The notes: generated by a model not told the origin, from the letters alone. Numbered from the stretch's first letter, positions 17,128-27,127 are shown. The stretch: 56,748 nucleotides of DNA from CAKZQX01 sp034435975 (GCA_034435975.1 DAOTWD010000049.1:1-56748); one strand, 5' to 3'. Numbers and translations are program-made.

Positions 17128-17161
17128 GAACCAAGGGAACGGATTTGTGTTCCCCTGGTTC
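17128..17161 (-). terminator. Terminator-like hairpin after rpoC
   Basis: Read on the - strand, GAACCAGGGGAAC pairs with its partner at 17128-17140 (13 positions, one A-C mismatch) around an eight-base loop. It is followed by ACTATTTTCG. It begins 29 bases past the rpoC stop, which fits an intrinsic terminator for the rpoBC unit. Confidence 0.6.
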
Positions 17162-17189
17162 ATGACGACACATCTTGCACTGGCAGGAA

Positions 17190-20100
17190 TTATGCGAGAT
17201 CATCGTGAAACTCATCCGCATCATCCTGCAGATCGTCTGCACTGGACTGAGCGTCCTCACCACCGAGCAGAACCCGTAACACATCCGCCAGTTCGGGATC
17301 GACATCTATCGGTGCGTCGGATGGCACAGGATCCGCTGGCTTGCGTTCTTGATCTATTCCCAGTAAAGCTCCTGCCCGCTGGACATTGTCGCTCTTGATG
17401 GCCGCCGTACCACCATTGCCTTCGGCTTGTATCGCGCCACTCTCGAGTACCATCCTCATTTCGTCAACCAGGGCTTCACGCTTGCTTTCTTCACGCTTGC
17501 CAAAACCCGATCCGGCAGGGATCAGTTTGCCAATAACCACATTCTCCTTCAGGCCCCGCAAATAGTCCACCTTCCCCGTAATCGCCGCCTCAGTCAGCAC
17601 ACGGGTGGTCTCTTGGAACGAAGCGGCTGACAGAAAGCTATCGGTATTCAGTGAGGCTTTCGTAATCCCCAGCAACACCGTTGCCGCTGTTGCAGGTTCA
17701 CCTCCCTGACTGACGATCTCCTCATTGATACGTTTGAATTCAAATGCATCGATCAACTCATTGTGAAGCAACCCGGTATCACCTGGCTCCTCAATACGTA
17801 CGCGCCGCAGCATCTGACGCACAATCACCTCGATATGCTTATCATTGATATTCACCCCCTGGCTGCGATAGACCTTCTGCGCTTCCTTCACGAGATAGCG
17901 CTGCACCGCTTCCTTTCCCTGAAGAATCAACAACTCCTGCGGATCGGCACTCCCATCCGTCAGTTGTTGACCAGCCATCACACGTTCACCATCCTCAACG
18001 CGCAACCGTGCGGTATGGGGCACGATCATTTCCCGTTCGTCCCGATCTTCCAGGCTGATAACCAGCCGATTGTCCTGGATATGCAACTGCCCGCTTAGAC
18101 GAGCGACAATCGGTGGCTCATCGCTGTCTGTGCGATTGGTTTCGGCAATCACCTGACCTTCGGTCACCTCGCTTTCGTCATCCACGACAGGCGTATATCC
18201 TGGGGGTAACACATACTCATCGGTATACACCTCGCGTGACACAATGCGCAAGGTGCGCACCCCTTCATCGTCCTTCAAGAGTTGTACAACGCCATCAATC
18301 TCGGCCAGCAATGCCTTCCCTTTAGGTGAACGGGCCTCAAAGATCTCCTGGACACGGGGCAGACCCTGCGTAATATCATCTGCACTGGCCACACCGCCGG
18401 TATGGAAGGTTCGCAATGTTAACTGGGTTCCTGGCTCGCCAATCGACTGAGCAGCAATAATGCCGACTGCCTCACCCGGTTCAACCAGCTTTCCGGTCGC
18501 AAGATTACGACCATAGGCCATACAACAGATCCCATATTCACACTGGCAGGTGAGCGGCGATCGCACGTAGACTGAGGTGACATTCGCCTGTGCGAGCATG
18601 GCCGCCATTTCCTCATCAATCTCCTGATCCCGTTCAGCGAGGATCGCACCCGTCTCAGGATGCCGCACCTCTCCGGCCAGAATACGCCCGATCATGCGCT
18701 GCTCGAGCGGTTCCATGAGATCAACATCGTCCGCCTGATGCAGCCAGATGCCTTCATCGCAGACACAGTTGCGCGTCGTGGTGATCACATCCTGGGCCAC
18801 ATCGACCAGGCGACGCGTCAGGTACCCGGCATCGGCGGTGCGTAATGCGGTGTCTGCCAGACCTTTGCGCCCACCGTGAGTCGAGACAAAATAGTCCAGC
18901 ACTGATAAGCCCTCACGGAAGTTGGACTTGATCGGCAGTTCGATAATCCGCCCTGTTGGATCAGACATCAACCCGCGCATCCCCGCCATCTGGCTAATCT
19001 GATTGATATTCCCACGCGCCCCACTGATTGCCATCATCGCCACCGGGCTGAAAGGGTTCAGGCTTTCCCGCACGGCTTCCGTCGTCTTTTTCGTCGCCTT
19101 CTGCCAGATATCCACCACTTCACGGTAGCGTTCATCATCAGTGATCAACCCGCGACGAAACTGTTTCTCGACATCGGCAACGAGCTTCTGCGATTCCTCA
19201 ATGATGAGATGTTTTGCTTCCGGAACCTGAATATCGTCAATACCAATGGTCATACCGCCCTGCGTGGCATACCGAAAGCCGAGTGCCTTGATCCTATCGG
19301 CCTGGTCGGCGGTACGCTCGGAGCCATAAATCCGCACCAGTTCCTGTTCCGACTTGTCCCCATAGATGGCCCGCACCGCATCCAGATCGGCCGCATGAAT
19401 ATGTTTGAGGTTGGTGTAGTATTTGTAGCAATCGGCAATAATTTCCTTCAGGCCCTTCTTGTCGATCAAGCGGTTACGATAGCGCAACGGTGGCAACAGT
19501 TCGTTGTTCAGCAAGACCCGGCCAATCGTTGTCTCAATGAACATGCGCTCATTTCCAGCCTCATCCGGCTCCAGGAGCCGCACATCACGATCATTTTTCC
19601 CCTGTACCCGACCATTGATCCGAATGTATATTGGGGCTTGAATATCGAGGAGCCCCTTGTCGTAGGCCAGCATCGCCTCATCAATACTCGCAAACTTCTT
19701 GCCACTGCCAGGCGCCCCCTCCCTCACCATCGTGAGATAATAGCACCCGAGGACAATATCTTGTGAGGGCGTAATGATGGGATCGCCGTGCGCAGGACTC
19801 AGCAAGTTATACTTACTGAGCATCCGTGTACGCGCTTCTTCCTGAGCCTTACGTGAGAGCGGCACATGCACTGCCATCTGGTCGCCATCAAAGTCTGCAT
19901 TGAACGCCGCACACACGAGCGGGTGCAACTGGATGGCACTCCCCTCTATGAGCTTGGCCTCAAACGCCTGGATTGACAGGCGGTGGAGCGAAGGTGCCCG
20001 GTTCAGTAGCACCAGATAATCTTTAATTACCTCTTCGAGAACATCCCAGACTTCGGGCCGCACCCGCTCAACAATACGCTTGGCACTCTTGATATTGTGC

Positions 20101-21770
20101 GCGAACCCCTTCTCAACCAGGCGGCGCATGACAAAAGGCTTGAACAATTCCAGCGCCATTTTCTTGGGCAACCCACACTGGTGAATCTTGAGATTCGGAC
20201 CAACCACAATCACCGAACGACCACTATAGTCCACCCGCTTCCCCAGCAAATTCTGGCGGAACCGGCCTTGCTTGCCTTTGAGCATATCGCTCAGACTCTT
20301 GAGCCGATGCTTCCCCTTCCCACTCACGGCACGCCCACGCCGCCCGTTATCGATGAGCGCATCGACCGCCTCCTGAAGCATACGCTTCTCATTGCGCACA
20401 ATAATTTCAGGCGCATGCAGTTCAATCAAGCGCTTCAACCGATTATTGCGATTGATCACCCGCCGGTACAGATCGTTCAGATCGCTCGTCGCAAACCGCC
20501 CGCCATCAAGCTGCACCATCGGTCGCAGATCGGGTGGAATCACCGGCAGCGTGGTCAGGATCATCCATTCCGGGTTGTTGCCACTCTTCCGAAAGCTCTC
20601 CACCACCCGTAGCCGTTTGGTCGCCTTCTTGCGCCGTTGCCCCTGCGTGCTGTGAACCTCAAGTTGGAGTTCCTCGGCCATTTTGTTCAAATCAATGGTC
20701 TTCTCGATAATCTCGCGTATCGCACCGGCACCCATATCGGCACGGAACGCACCGGGTGCCACATCACGCAACGCACGATACTCGGCCTCACTCAAAATAC
20801 GACACACCTTGAGGTTGTCAAGGTGTTCAAACTTTTCTTTTTCTTCGCGCACCAGTGTCTCTAATTCACGCAAGAGCCGCTCTTGCAGCTTCTCCTGTTC
20901 CTGTGTCGCCTCTTGTTCTTTGCGTTCACGTTCCGCGCCCGTCAATAATTCGGCATCGTTCATATCCCGGACACGGCGTGCCTCGAGCGCTTCCAGTTCC
21001 TGTTCCAGCAGATCATCAAGTTGATCCAGCGCGTGTTCATTGACGAGTTCACCCTCCTCCACCAGTGGGATCCCGCGATACAGGAGATCTTCATCGGCCT
21101 TCAGTCCCGTCAACTCTTCCAGGCGTTCACGCAGTTTCTCAGCCTCACCGGTCAGTTCTTCGCGCTGAATGCGATATTCCTCCTCAATCCGCCGTTGCGT
21201 ACTCATCTGGGCAGTTTCCATCCCGCCCAGATCCTGAGTCAACTGTGAAGACAACTCAATACGGCGCTCCTCGGCCTGAGCCTGGATCGCCTCCCGTCGC
21301 CTGGCATACTCCTGCTGAATAGTCTCCCGTAAGGCACAGCGCATCTCCTCATTCACCTCGGTGATAATATATGAGGCGAAATACAGCACCCGTTCGAGGT
21401 TACGGGGACTAATGTCGAGCAAGAGACCAATGCGCGAAGGCGTGCCCTTGACGAACCAGATATGACTGACGGGTGCTGCCAGGCTGATGTGGCCCATCCG
21501 TTCGCGCCGCACTTTAGCACGTGTCACTTCAACGCCGCACCGATCACACACCACGCCTTTATAGCGAATACGCTTGTACTTACCGCAGGCACATTCCCAA
21601 TCTTTGGTCGGGCCAAAAATACGCTCACAAAAGAGTCCATCACGCTCGGGCTTAAGCGTCCGATAGTTAATGGTTTCCGGCTTGGTCACTTCACCATACG
21701 ACCAGGACATAATATCTTCCGGTGAGGCCAGGCTAATACGGATGGCGTTAAAATCATTTATTTCTGGCAT
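17190..21770 (-). CDS. rpoC: DNA-directed RNA polymerase subunit beta'
   Basis: This encodes a 1526-residue beta' subunit. The catalytic magnesium loop NADFDGDQMAVH is at about residues 624-635. The N-terminal zinc site has cysteines at 60, 62, 75 and 78. The second zinc site is built from NCVCDEG and the cluster CQCEYGICC. The bridge-helix/trigger-loop region includes GEAVGIIAAQSIGEPGTQL. A highly charged coiled coil (about 150-320, rich in Glu, Arg and Gln) is inserted in the clamp region, beyond the length seen in E. coli. The C-terminus is acidic. The ATG follows GGAGAATACA and lies 25 bases after the rpoB stop, so the two are one operon. It is not attached to rplJL, unlike most bacteria. 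Confidence 0.97.
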   Translation of the reverse strand: MPEINDFNAIRISLASPEDIMSWSYGEVTKPETINYRTLKPERDGLFCERIFGPTKDWECACGKYKRIRYKGVVCDRCGVEVTRAKVRRERMGHISLAAPVSHIWFVKGTPSRIGLLLDISPRNLERVLYFASYIITEVNEEMRCALRETIQQEYARRREAIQAQAEERRIELSSQLTQDLGGMETAQMSTQRRIEEEYRIQREELTGEAEKLRERLEELTGLKADEDLLYRGIPLVEEGELVNEHALDQLDDLLEQELEALEARRVRDMNDAELLTGAERERKEQEATQEQEKLQERLLRELETLVREEKEKFEHLDNLKVCRILSEAEYRALRDVAPGAFRADMGAGAIREIIEKTIDLNKMAEELQLEVHSTQGQRRKKATKRLRVVESFRKSGNNPEWMILTTLPVIPPDLRPMVQLDGGRFATSDLNDLYRRVINRNNRLKRLIELHAPEIIVRNEKRMLQEAVDALIDNGRRGRAVSGKGKHRLKSLSDMLKGKQGRFRQNLLGKRVDYSGRSVIVVGPNLKIHQCGLPKKMALELFKPFVMRRLVEKGFAHNIKSAKRIVERVRPEVWDVLEEVIKDYLVLLNRAPSLHRLSIQAFEAKLIEGSAIQLHPLVCAAFNADFDGDQMAVHVPLSRKAQEEARTRMLSKYNLLSPAHGDPIITPSQDIVLGCYYLTMVREGAPGSGKKFASIDEAMLAYDKGLLDIQAPIYIRINGRVQGKNDRDVRLLEPDEAGNERMFIETTIGRVLLNNELLPPLRYRNRLIDKKGLKEIIADCYKYYTNLKHIHAADLDAVRAIYGDKSEQELVRIYGSERTADQADRIKALGFRYATQGGMTIGIDDIQVPEAKHLIIEESQKLVADVEKQFRRGLITDDERYREVVDIWQKATKKTTEAVRESLNPFSPVAMMAISGARGNINQISQMAGMRGLMSDPTGRIIELPIKSNFREGLSVLDYFVSTHGGRKGLADTALRTADAGYLTRRLVDVAQDVITTTRNCVCDEGIWLHQADDVDLMEPLEQRMIGRILAGEVRHPETGAILAERDQEIDEEMAAMLAQANVTSVYVRSPLTCQCEYGICCMAYGRNLATGKLVEPGEAVGIIAAQSIGEPGTQLTLRTFHTGGVASADDITQGLPRVQEIFEARSPKGKALLAEIDGVVQLLKDDEGVRTLRIVSREVYTDEYVLPPGYTPVVDDESEVTEGQVIAETNRTDSDEPPIVARLSGQLHIQDNRLVISLEDRDEREMIVPHTARLRVEDGERVMAGQQLTDGSADPQELLILQGKEAVQRYLVKEAQKVYRSQGVNINDKHIEVIVRQMLRRVRIEEPGDTGLLHNELIDAFEFKRINEEIVSQGGEPATAATVLLGITKASLNTDSFLSAASFQETTRVLTEAAITGKVDYLRGLKENVVIGKLIPAGSGFGKREESKREALVDEMRMVLESGAIQAEGNGGTAAIKSDNVQRAGALLGIDQERKPADPVPSDAPIDVDPELADVLRVLLGGEDAQSSADDLQDDADEFHDDLA

Positions 21771-21795
21771 TGTATTCTCCGCAGACGCCTTACAC

Positions 21796-24700
21796 TTAAA
21801 ACTCTCCGCGCTCCATTCCGCTCAAGTTAATGCCGTCCAATGCCGCCACATCTCCATCGATGTCGTCGGTCAACTCTACCGGATGTTCGTCCTCAGTTAA
21901 TACTTCCACACTTAAACCGAGGGACTGTAACTCCTTGATCAGAACCTTGAAGCTTTCGGGAACTCCGGCTTCCTGGATCTGCTCTCCCTTCACAATGGCC
22001 TCATAGGTCTTCACGCGACCAACCACATCGTCTGACTTGACCGTGAGCATTTCTTGCAAGATATAGGCCGCACCGTAGGCTTCCAACGCCCACACCTCCA
22101 TCTCACCAAAGCGTTGCCCACCAAACTGGGCTTTCCCACCAAGCGGTTGCTGGGTCACCAGACTATAGGGGCCAGTACTCCGGGCATGGATTTTATCTTC
22201 GACCAGATGGGCCAGTTTGAGCATATACGCATACCCGACAGTTACCGGATGATCAAAAGGCATCCCCGTGCGCCCATCATACAACGTCACTTTCCCATCA
22301 GTGGGGAGGCCAGCCTCCTGGAGCAACGACTTGATCTGCTCCTCATTCGCACCATCAAAGACCGGCGTTGCGACACGATACCCCAGGCGTGCGGCCGCCC
22401 ACCCCAGATGGGTTTCGAGTATTTGCCCCACATTCATCCGGCTTGGCACACCAATTGGATTGAGAATAATATCGACCGGGCGACCATCGGGGAGAAAGGG
22501 CATATCTTCAATCGGAAGGACACGACTGACGACGCCCTTGTTCCCATGCCGTCCCGCCATCTTATCACCCGCACTAATCTTGCGCTTCTGGCACAGCAAC
22601 ACCCGCACCGTCTGGTTGACACCGACGGGGAGATCAACCCCCTCGGCCCGGCTGAACACCTTGACATCAATCACCTTGCCCCGCACACCATTGGGGACGC
22701 GCAAGCTACTATCTTTGACCTCACGCGCCTTCTCGCCAAAGATGGCACGCAACAGACGTTCTTCTGCCGTCAAGTCAGTCTCGCCTTTGGGGGTAATTTT
22801 CCCCACCAGGATATCATTGGGCTGCACTTCGGCCCCAATATAGATAATACCGCGGTCATCCAGGTTACGCAGGCTATCTTGCCCTACATTCGGAATATCA
22901 CGGGTGATTTCTTCCGGGCCGAGCTTGGTATCGCGCGCCTCGACCTCATACTTCTCAATGTGGATACTGGTGAAAATATCCTCGCGTACCAGGCGTTCGC
23001 TCACGAGGATGGCATCCTCAAAGTTCCCACCTTCCCACGGCATATAGGCAACCAGCACATTCTGCCCGAGTGCCAGTTCACCATTATCGGTGCTGCTACT
23101 ATCGGCAATGATGTCTCCTGCGCGTACCTGCTGCCCGCGCACAACGACCGGACGCTGATTGATACACGTATCCTGGTTACTCCGCATAAATTTTCGGAGC
23201 GGATAGCTGCGCACCGTCCCACTCTCTTCTTCGATCTCGATCCGCTCCCCCGTCGCACTCACGACCTTGCCAGCATGTCTGGCAATCACCACCTGCCCGC
23301 TGTCACGGGCGGCCATATATTCCATACCCGTGCCGACAATCGGCGCATCAGGGCGCAGCAGCGGCACCGCCTGGCGCTGCATATTCGATCCCATCAACGC
23401 CCGGTTCGCATCATCGTGTTCGAGGAACGGGATCAGGGCGGTACTCACGCTGACCACCTGCTTGGGTGACACGTCCATGTAATCCACACGGTCGACCCGT
23501 TCTTCCAGAAACTCCTCGGCAAACCGGCAGGACACCGTGCTGCGGACAAACCGATTGTACTCATCGAGCAACGCGTTGGCCTGGACAATCACAAATCGAT
23601 CTTCTTCATCTGCGCTGAGATAATCGACTTCCTGCGATACGATCGGGCGGATCTTGATCGACTTGATCGGCAGTTTCACAATTTTTTCGGCCAGCGCCCG
23701 ATTAATTTCCTGTCCCGCCTCTGCGATAGTATCACCCGTATCTGGATCAACGATATCTTCACGCAAAATTTGACCGCGTAACAGGCCGATGGTAATGTGT
23801 TCCGCGACATCACGATCAATCCGACTTCCTTTGGCCGCTATCAGCGCACCTGTGCGCAGGTCACGCACATCACGAATGAGCAGCTTTTTCTCCAGCCACA
23901 CCGCCGCATTATCCACACTGTTGTACACTTTGCGATACGGGGTTTCCAGGAAGCCCATCTCATTGACCCGGGCAAAGGTACTCATCGTTCCGATCAACCC
24001 GATATTCGGGCCTTCTGGAGTTTCGACAGGACAGATACGCCCATAGTGGCTATGATGCACATCACGCACTTCAAAGCCCGCCCGATCGCGGCTCAGACCA
24101 CCGGGCCCCAATGCAGACAACCGCCGCTTATTGGTCAGTTCTGCCAGTGGATTCGTCTGATCCATAAACTGCGAAAGCTGGCTGCCACCAAAGAATTCGC
24201 GCATTGCTGCCACCACGGGCCGAATATTGATCAAGGCATTCGGGGTCGCATTCTCCGAATCCTGTAAGCTCATACGCTCCTTTACCACCCGCTCCATCCG
24301 CAACAGACCAACCCGAAACTGCTGCTGGATCAACTCCCCCACCGTGCGTACGCGACGATTGCCCAGGTGATCAATATCATCGGCTCGACCCACCCCATTG
24401 TTCAGCATAATCAATTGCTCAACGATCTTGAGGATATCGTCAGGCAGTAAGACTCGCACCTTCTGGTCTGGTATTTTCCGTGTTCCATCGCGGAGTGCGT
24501 CACGTTCCCAGAGATTCTTGTTCAATTTATAGCGACCAACACGAGCCAGATCATACCGACGCGGGTTAAACAAAAGTGACTCGATCAATGAACGGGCATT
24601 TTCGAGCGTGGGTGGATCGCCCGGACGCAACCGCTTATACAGCTCCATCAACGCTTCACGCGTATTGCGTGCTGGATCTTTGTCAAGCGTCGCCCGGGTA

Positions 24701-25482
24701 TACGGATGCTCGGCTACCGTATCCACCGCCTGGAGTAGTGCTACAATGTCATCATCGTGACCGCACTTTTCCAGTTCATCATCCGGTAACCAGTGCCCCT
24801 CCCCATCATCACGCGCCTGCCACCCCAGAATAGCCCGTATCAAAATCGTAACGGGGATTTTGCGTTTCCGATCCACCTTGACCGAGATCACATCCCGTCG
24901 ATTTGTCTCAAATTCGAGCCATGCGCCACGGTTCGGGATCAGCTTGGCCGAGTGTAATGCCCGACCGCTGGCCGGATCTTTCTCATCCTTAAAATAGACA
25001 CCTGGTGAACGGATGAGTTGTGATACCACGACCCGCTCGGCACCGTTATAGACAAACGTACCATTCTCGGTCATTATTGGAAAATCACCCAGAAAGAGTT
25101 CACTCTCCTTAATTTCACCCGTTGCCAGAATGCGCAGCTGCACATTCACCCGCAATGGCGCGGCATAGGTCATATCTCGTTCACGGCACTCGAACTCGGT
25201 AAACCGCGGTTCACCAAAAACATAATCCCCAAAGCGTAACTCTAAATTTTTACCGGTAAAATCAGTGATGGGCGATATTTCATCAAAAAGTTCACGCAGC
25301 CCCTCACGTTTGAACCACTCAAAGCTGTTGATTTGCGTTTCAATGAGCCGCGGGAGTTCAATCGCGTCGCGAATCCTGGCAAATGATCGACGCTCAATAC
25401 GCCGACGATGCAGACCATCGTTTCCTCGATCAACAGGCGTAATCAACGGTTGGAGCACAACGGTTTCAGTCAACGGGGGCAT
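21796..25482 (-). CDS. rpoB: DNA-directed RNA polymerase subunit beta
   Basis: This encodes a 1228-residue beta subunit. The rifampicin region reads GGSQLSQFMDQTNPLAELTN followed by KRRLSALGPGGLSRDR. It has asparagine where E. coli has His526. Other signatures are PVETPEGPNIGLIGT, GRHGNKGVVSRVLP and the C-terminal switch region with GGKAQFGGQRFGEMEVWALE. The frame is open 23 codons further upstream, but the ATG at 25482 has GAGGTGAG just before it and gives the expected start MPPLTETVV. Transcription probably begins near 25766 at the promoter listed separately, leaving a leader of about 285 bases. Confidence 0.97.
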   Translation of the reverse strand: MPPLTETVVLQPLITPVDRGNDGLHRRRIERRSFARIRDAIELPRLIETQINSFEWFKREGLRELFDEISPITDFTGKNLELRFGDYVFGEPRFTEFECRERDMTYAAPLRVNVQLRILATGEIKESELFLGDFPIMTENGTFVYNGAERVVVSQLIRSPGVYFKDEKDPASGRALHSAKLIPNRGAWLEFETNRRDVISVKVDRKRKIPVTILIRAILGWQARDDGEGHWLPDDELEKCGHDDDIVALLQAVDTVAEHPYTRATLDKDPARNTREALMELYKRLRPGDPPTLENARSLIESLLFNPRRYDLARVGRYKLNKNLWERDALRDGTRKIPDQKVRVLLPDDILKIVEQLIMLNNGVGRADDIDHLGNRRVRTVGELIQQQFRVGLLRMERVVKERMSLQDSENATPNALINIRPVVAAMREFFGGSQLSQFMDQTNPLAELTNKRRLSALGPGGLSRDRAGFEVRDVHHSHYGRICPVETPEGPNIGLIGTMSTFARVNEMGFLETPYRKVYNSVDNAAVWLEKKLLIRDVRDLRTGALIAAKGSRIDRDVAEHITIGLLRGQILREDIVDPDTGDTIAEAGQEINRALAEKIVKLPIKSIKIRPIVSQEVDYLSADEEDRFVIVQANALLDEYNRFVRSTVSCRFAEEFLEERVDRVDYMDVSPKQVVSVSTALIPFLEHDDANRALMGSNMQRQAVPLLRPDAPIVGTGMEYMAARDSGQVVIARHAGKVVSATGERIEIEEESGTVRSYPLRKFMRSNQDTCINQRPVVVRGQQVRAGDIIADSSSTDNGELALGQNVLVAYMPWEGGNFEDAILVSERLVREDIFTSIHIEKYEVEARDTKLGPEEITRDIPNVGQDSLRNLDDRGIIYIGAEVQPNDILVGKITPKGETDLTAEERLLRAIFGEKAREVKDSSLRVPNGVRGKVIDVKVFSRAEGVDLPVGVNQTVRVLLCQKRKISAGDKMAGRHGNKGVVSRVLPIEDMPFLPDGRPVDIILNPIGVPSRMNVGQILETHLGWAAARLGYRVATPVFDGANEEQIKSLLQEAGLPTDGKVTLYDGRTGMPFDHPVTVGYAYMLKLAHLVEDKIHARSTGPYSLVTQQPLGGKAQFGGQRFGEMEVWALEAYGAAYILQEMLTVKSDDVVGRVKTYEAIVKGEQIQEAGVPESFKVLIKELQSLGLSVEVLTEDEHPVELTDDIDGDVAALDGINLSGMERGEF

Positions 25483-25772
25483 ACTCACCTCATTACTACG
25501 TGATGAGTGACAACCACCAGGCGATAGCTGACGTGCAGAGACATCTTCCACCTCGGTCGGCTATACTACCACTGTCTGCGGTCACTCTTTGTCCAGGGGA
25601 CGGCAGAAAACACAAAGCGCCGGTTCCACGGCTCCTACCCAACAGGGGGGTAACAGCCTCTGGACTGGCGTGATCTACTCCGAACTATTCTTGAAGGATG
25701 CGCTGGCTGGCGCATAGGTGGGCAATTTACGTCGTTTTTCTTCCCTTTGTATACTGTACGCTGCGAAAGAAA

Positions 25773-25801
25773 ATGATACCACGTTCATAGAACGTTGTCA
25801 A
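25773..25801 (-). promoter_or_regulatory. rpoBC promoter with palindrome in the spacer
   Basis: On the - strand TTGACA (25801-25796) and TATCAT (25778-25773) are separated by exactly 17 bases, with TGG before the -10 (extended -10). The spacer contains the perfect palindrome ACGTTC-ATA-GAACGT (25781-25795), which fills it almost completely. A protein bound there would block RNA polymerase. The remaining DNA to rpoB (about 290 bases) is leader with no gene. I see no clear terminator in it. Confidence 0.75.
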
Positions 25802-25951
25802 GCAAGCATTGTACCCAATTGCCTCAACCTGCGCGCCCGGCACCTATCAGCCGATCCTTATCTCCAACGAGACGCTTGAAACCCACCCTCGAACCAGCCA
25901 TACTCTATCGCTGATTTCCTCGATGCTGAAGGTTCGCGTCCGGTCTTGTAT

Positions 25952-26041
25952 TGGCGGGGAGGGAGGGATTCGAACCCTCGAGGGCTTTCTAACCCTACTC
26001 GTTTTCGAGACGAGCACGTTCAACCACTCCGCCACCTCCCC
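25952..26041 (-). tRNA. tRNA-Ser (anticodon CGA)
   Basis: The 90-nt sequence folds as a class II tRNA. The acceptor arm GGGGAGG pairs with CCTCCCC, followed by discriminator G and an encoded CCA. The anticodon stem CTCGT/ACGAG closes the loop CTCGAAA, giving anticodon CGA. A long variable arm (GGGTTAGAAAGCCC) is typical of serine tRNAs. The T arm is GAGGG-TTCGAAT-CCCTC. It reads UCG codons. It has its own promoter and lies between rpoB and the phosphatase gene. Confidence 0.97.
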
Positions 26042-26053
26042 TGACGCAGTCAC

Positions 26054-26082
26054 ATTATACGGGTAAGAGACTGGACATGCAA
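26054..26082 (-). promoter_or_regulatory. tRNA-Ser promoter
   Basis: TTGCAT (26082-26077) and TATAAT (26059-26054) are 17 bases apart on the - strand. The -10 ends 12 bases before the mature tRNA 5' end. This near-consensus promoter sits in the short space between the phosphatase stop codon and the tRNA. Confidence 0.8.
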
Positions 26083-26090
26083 GATGCGTC

Positions 26091-27107
26091 CTAAAGCAAT
26101 CCACGTTGCTGCAACTCGCGCAGCAATACAGGCTCAATCTGCGCCCGGATCGCCGGGTTGGCATACCCCACCCAGCCGACATTCGGTTCCACATGCAGTG
26201 GCGCATCGAGTACCTGCCCGCGCACATCGGTCACAATCACACCCGCCTGTTGCGCCACCAGCAGCGTTGCCAGATCATAGGGATGGCAGCAAATCCCCAA
26301 TCGCTGACCGCGCTGTGCCAGCCAGCCGTCAAGCAGAGGCCGCACATCAGCCACAAACCGATCATGACCAGTGATCAGTTCATACATTTGCCCTCCAGTC
26401 GAAATATACTGGTCTTCAAAGCAATGCGCCTTGCCGGGTTGAGGCGGGCCTAACACCGCCCGAATAATCGCCTCATCAATCGCCGCCAGCTCTTCACGCC
26501 CACCCGGAAAAAAACGGCTAACCATTGCAAAACCGTGTGCAATGCTGGTGGCGCGTGAAGGGCGCAGATGAATAGCCTGTGTCGTATCAGTCAACCGATT
26601 GTAACGCACAGCCTGCGTGGGTGTGTCTATGGTTGCCCACAACATATCACTCAGATGCTGCTTCACCAGCGGAATCTCGGTCTGTACCGCCAGCTCGATA
26701 TCTTGCAGACCGGTCTCCGGGCCACGATTCGGCGCAACGCCGGTCAAGATCCAGGCACTCCGCTTTTGATACATCAGGCCGCGCGTACCATCAATCGGAT
26801 CAACAATCACCCGAATCACTGCATCCTCGACAGACCGACCTGCTGGCAGGACGATCTGCCCTCCGGGCAACCCCTCGGCAATCAGTATGAGCGGCCAGTG
26901 TTCGGCAACATGTTCAGCAAAAAAAGCAACCAGCAGTTCTTCACTGACGCGGTCAATAGCATAAATAGTGTCACCGGTACTGTCCTCAGCCGCAATACCG
27001 GCCAGTTCCTCCATAGCATGGTGCTCAGACGCAGTCACCACTGCCCCACGAATCTGGGCATGCAGATGCTGGATCAGGCCTGACAACTGGTCACGATCGA
27101 CTATCAT
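26091..27107 (-). CDS. Inositol monophosphatase family protein
   Basis: This encodes a 338-residue lithium-sensitive-type sugar/inositol phosphatase. The metal-binding signature is VDPIDGTRGL (about residues 102-111), with the upstream acidic residue in LIAEGL (about 78). The usual third aspartate of a WDxAA motif near the C-terminus is not obvious; the region there reads YDLATLLVAQQAGVIVTDVRG, which keeps the shape. It is longer than typical (about 260-270), so the exact substrate (inositol phosphate, fructose bisphosphate or PAP) is open. A start six codons earlier (27125) lacks a Shine-Dalgarno. The ATG at 27107 has GATGAGG six bases before it. A MITE-like insertion ends only about 20 bases upstream and has probably changed its promoter. 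Confidence 0.85.
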   Translation of the reverse strand: MIVDRDQLSGLIQHLHAQIRGAVVTASEHHAMEELAGIAAEDSTGDTIYAIDRVSEELLVAFFAEHVAEHWPLILIAEGLPGGQIVLPAGRSVEDAVIRVIVDPIDGTRGLMYQKRSAWILTGVAPNRGPETGLQDIELAVQTEIPLVKQHLSDMLWATIDTPTQAVRYNRLTDTTQAIHLRPSRATSIAHGFAMVSRFFPGGREELAAIDEAIIRAVLGPPQPGKAHCFEDQYISTGGQMYELITGHDRFVADVRPLLDGWLAQRGQRLGICCHPYDLATLLVAQQAGVIVTDVRGQVLDAPLHVEPNVGWVGYANPAIRAQIEPVLLRELQQRGLL

Positions 27108-27127
27108 GTATTCCTCATCTCTCATTT

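Noticed and set aside
19209..23469. Long open frames on + inside rpoC and rpoB (for example 22054-23469)
   Set aside because: They are mirror frames of the polymerase genes, which are certain; none has a domain or ribosome-binding site.
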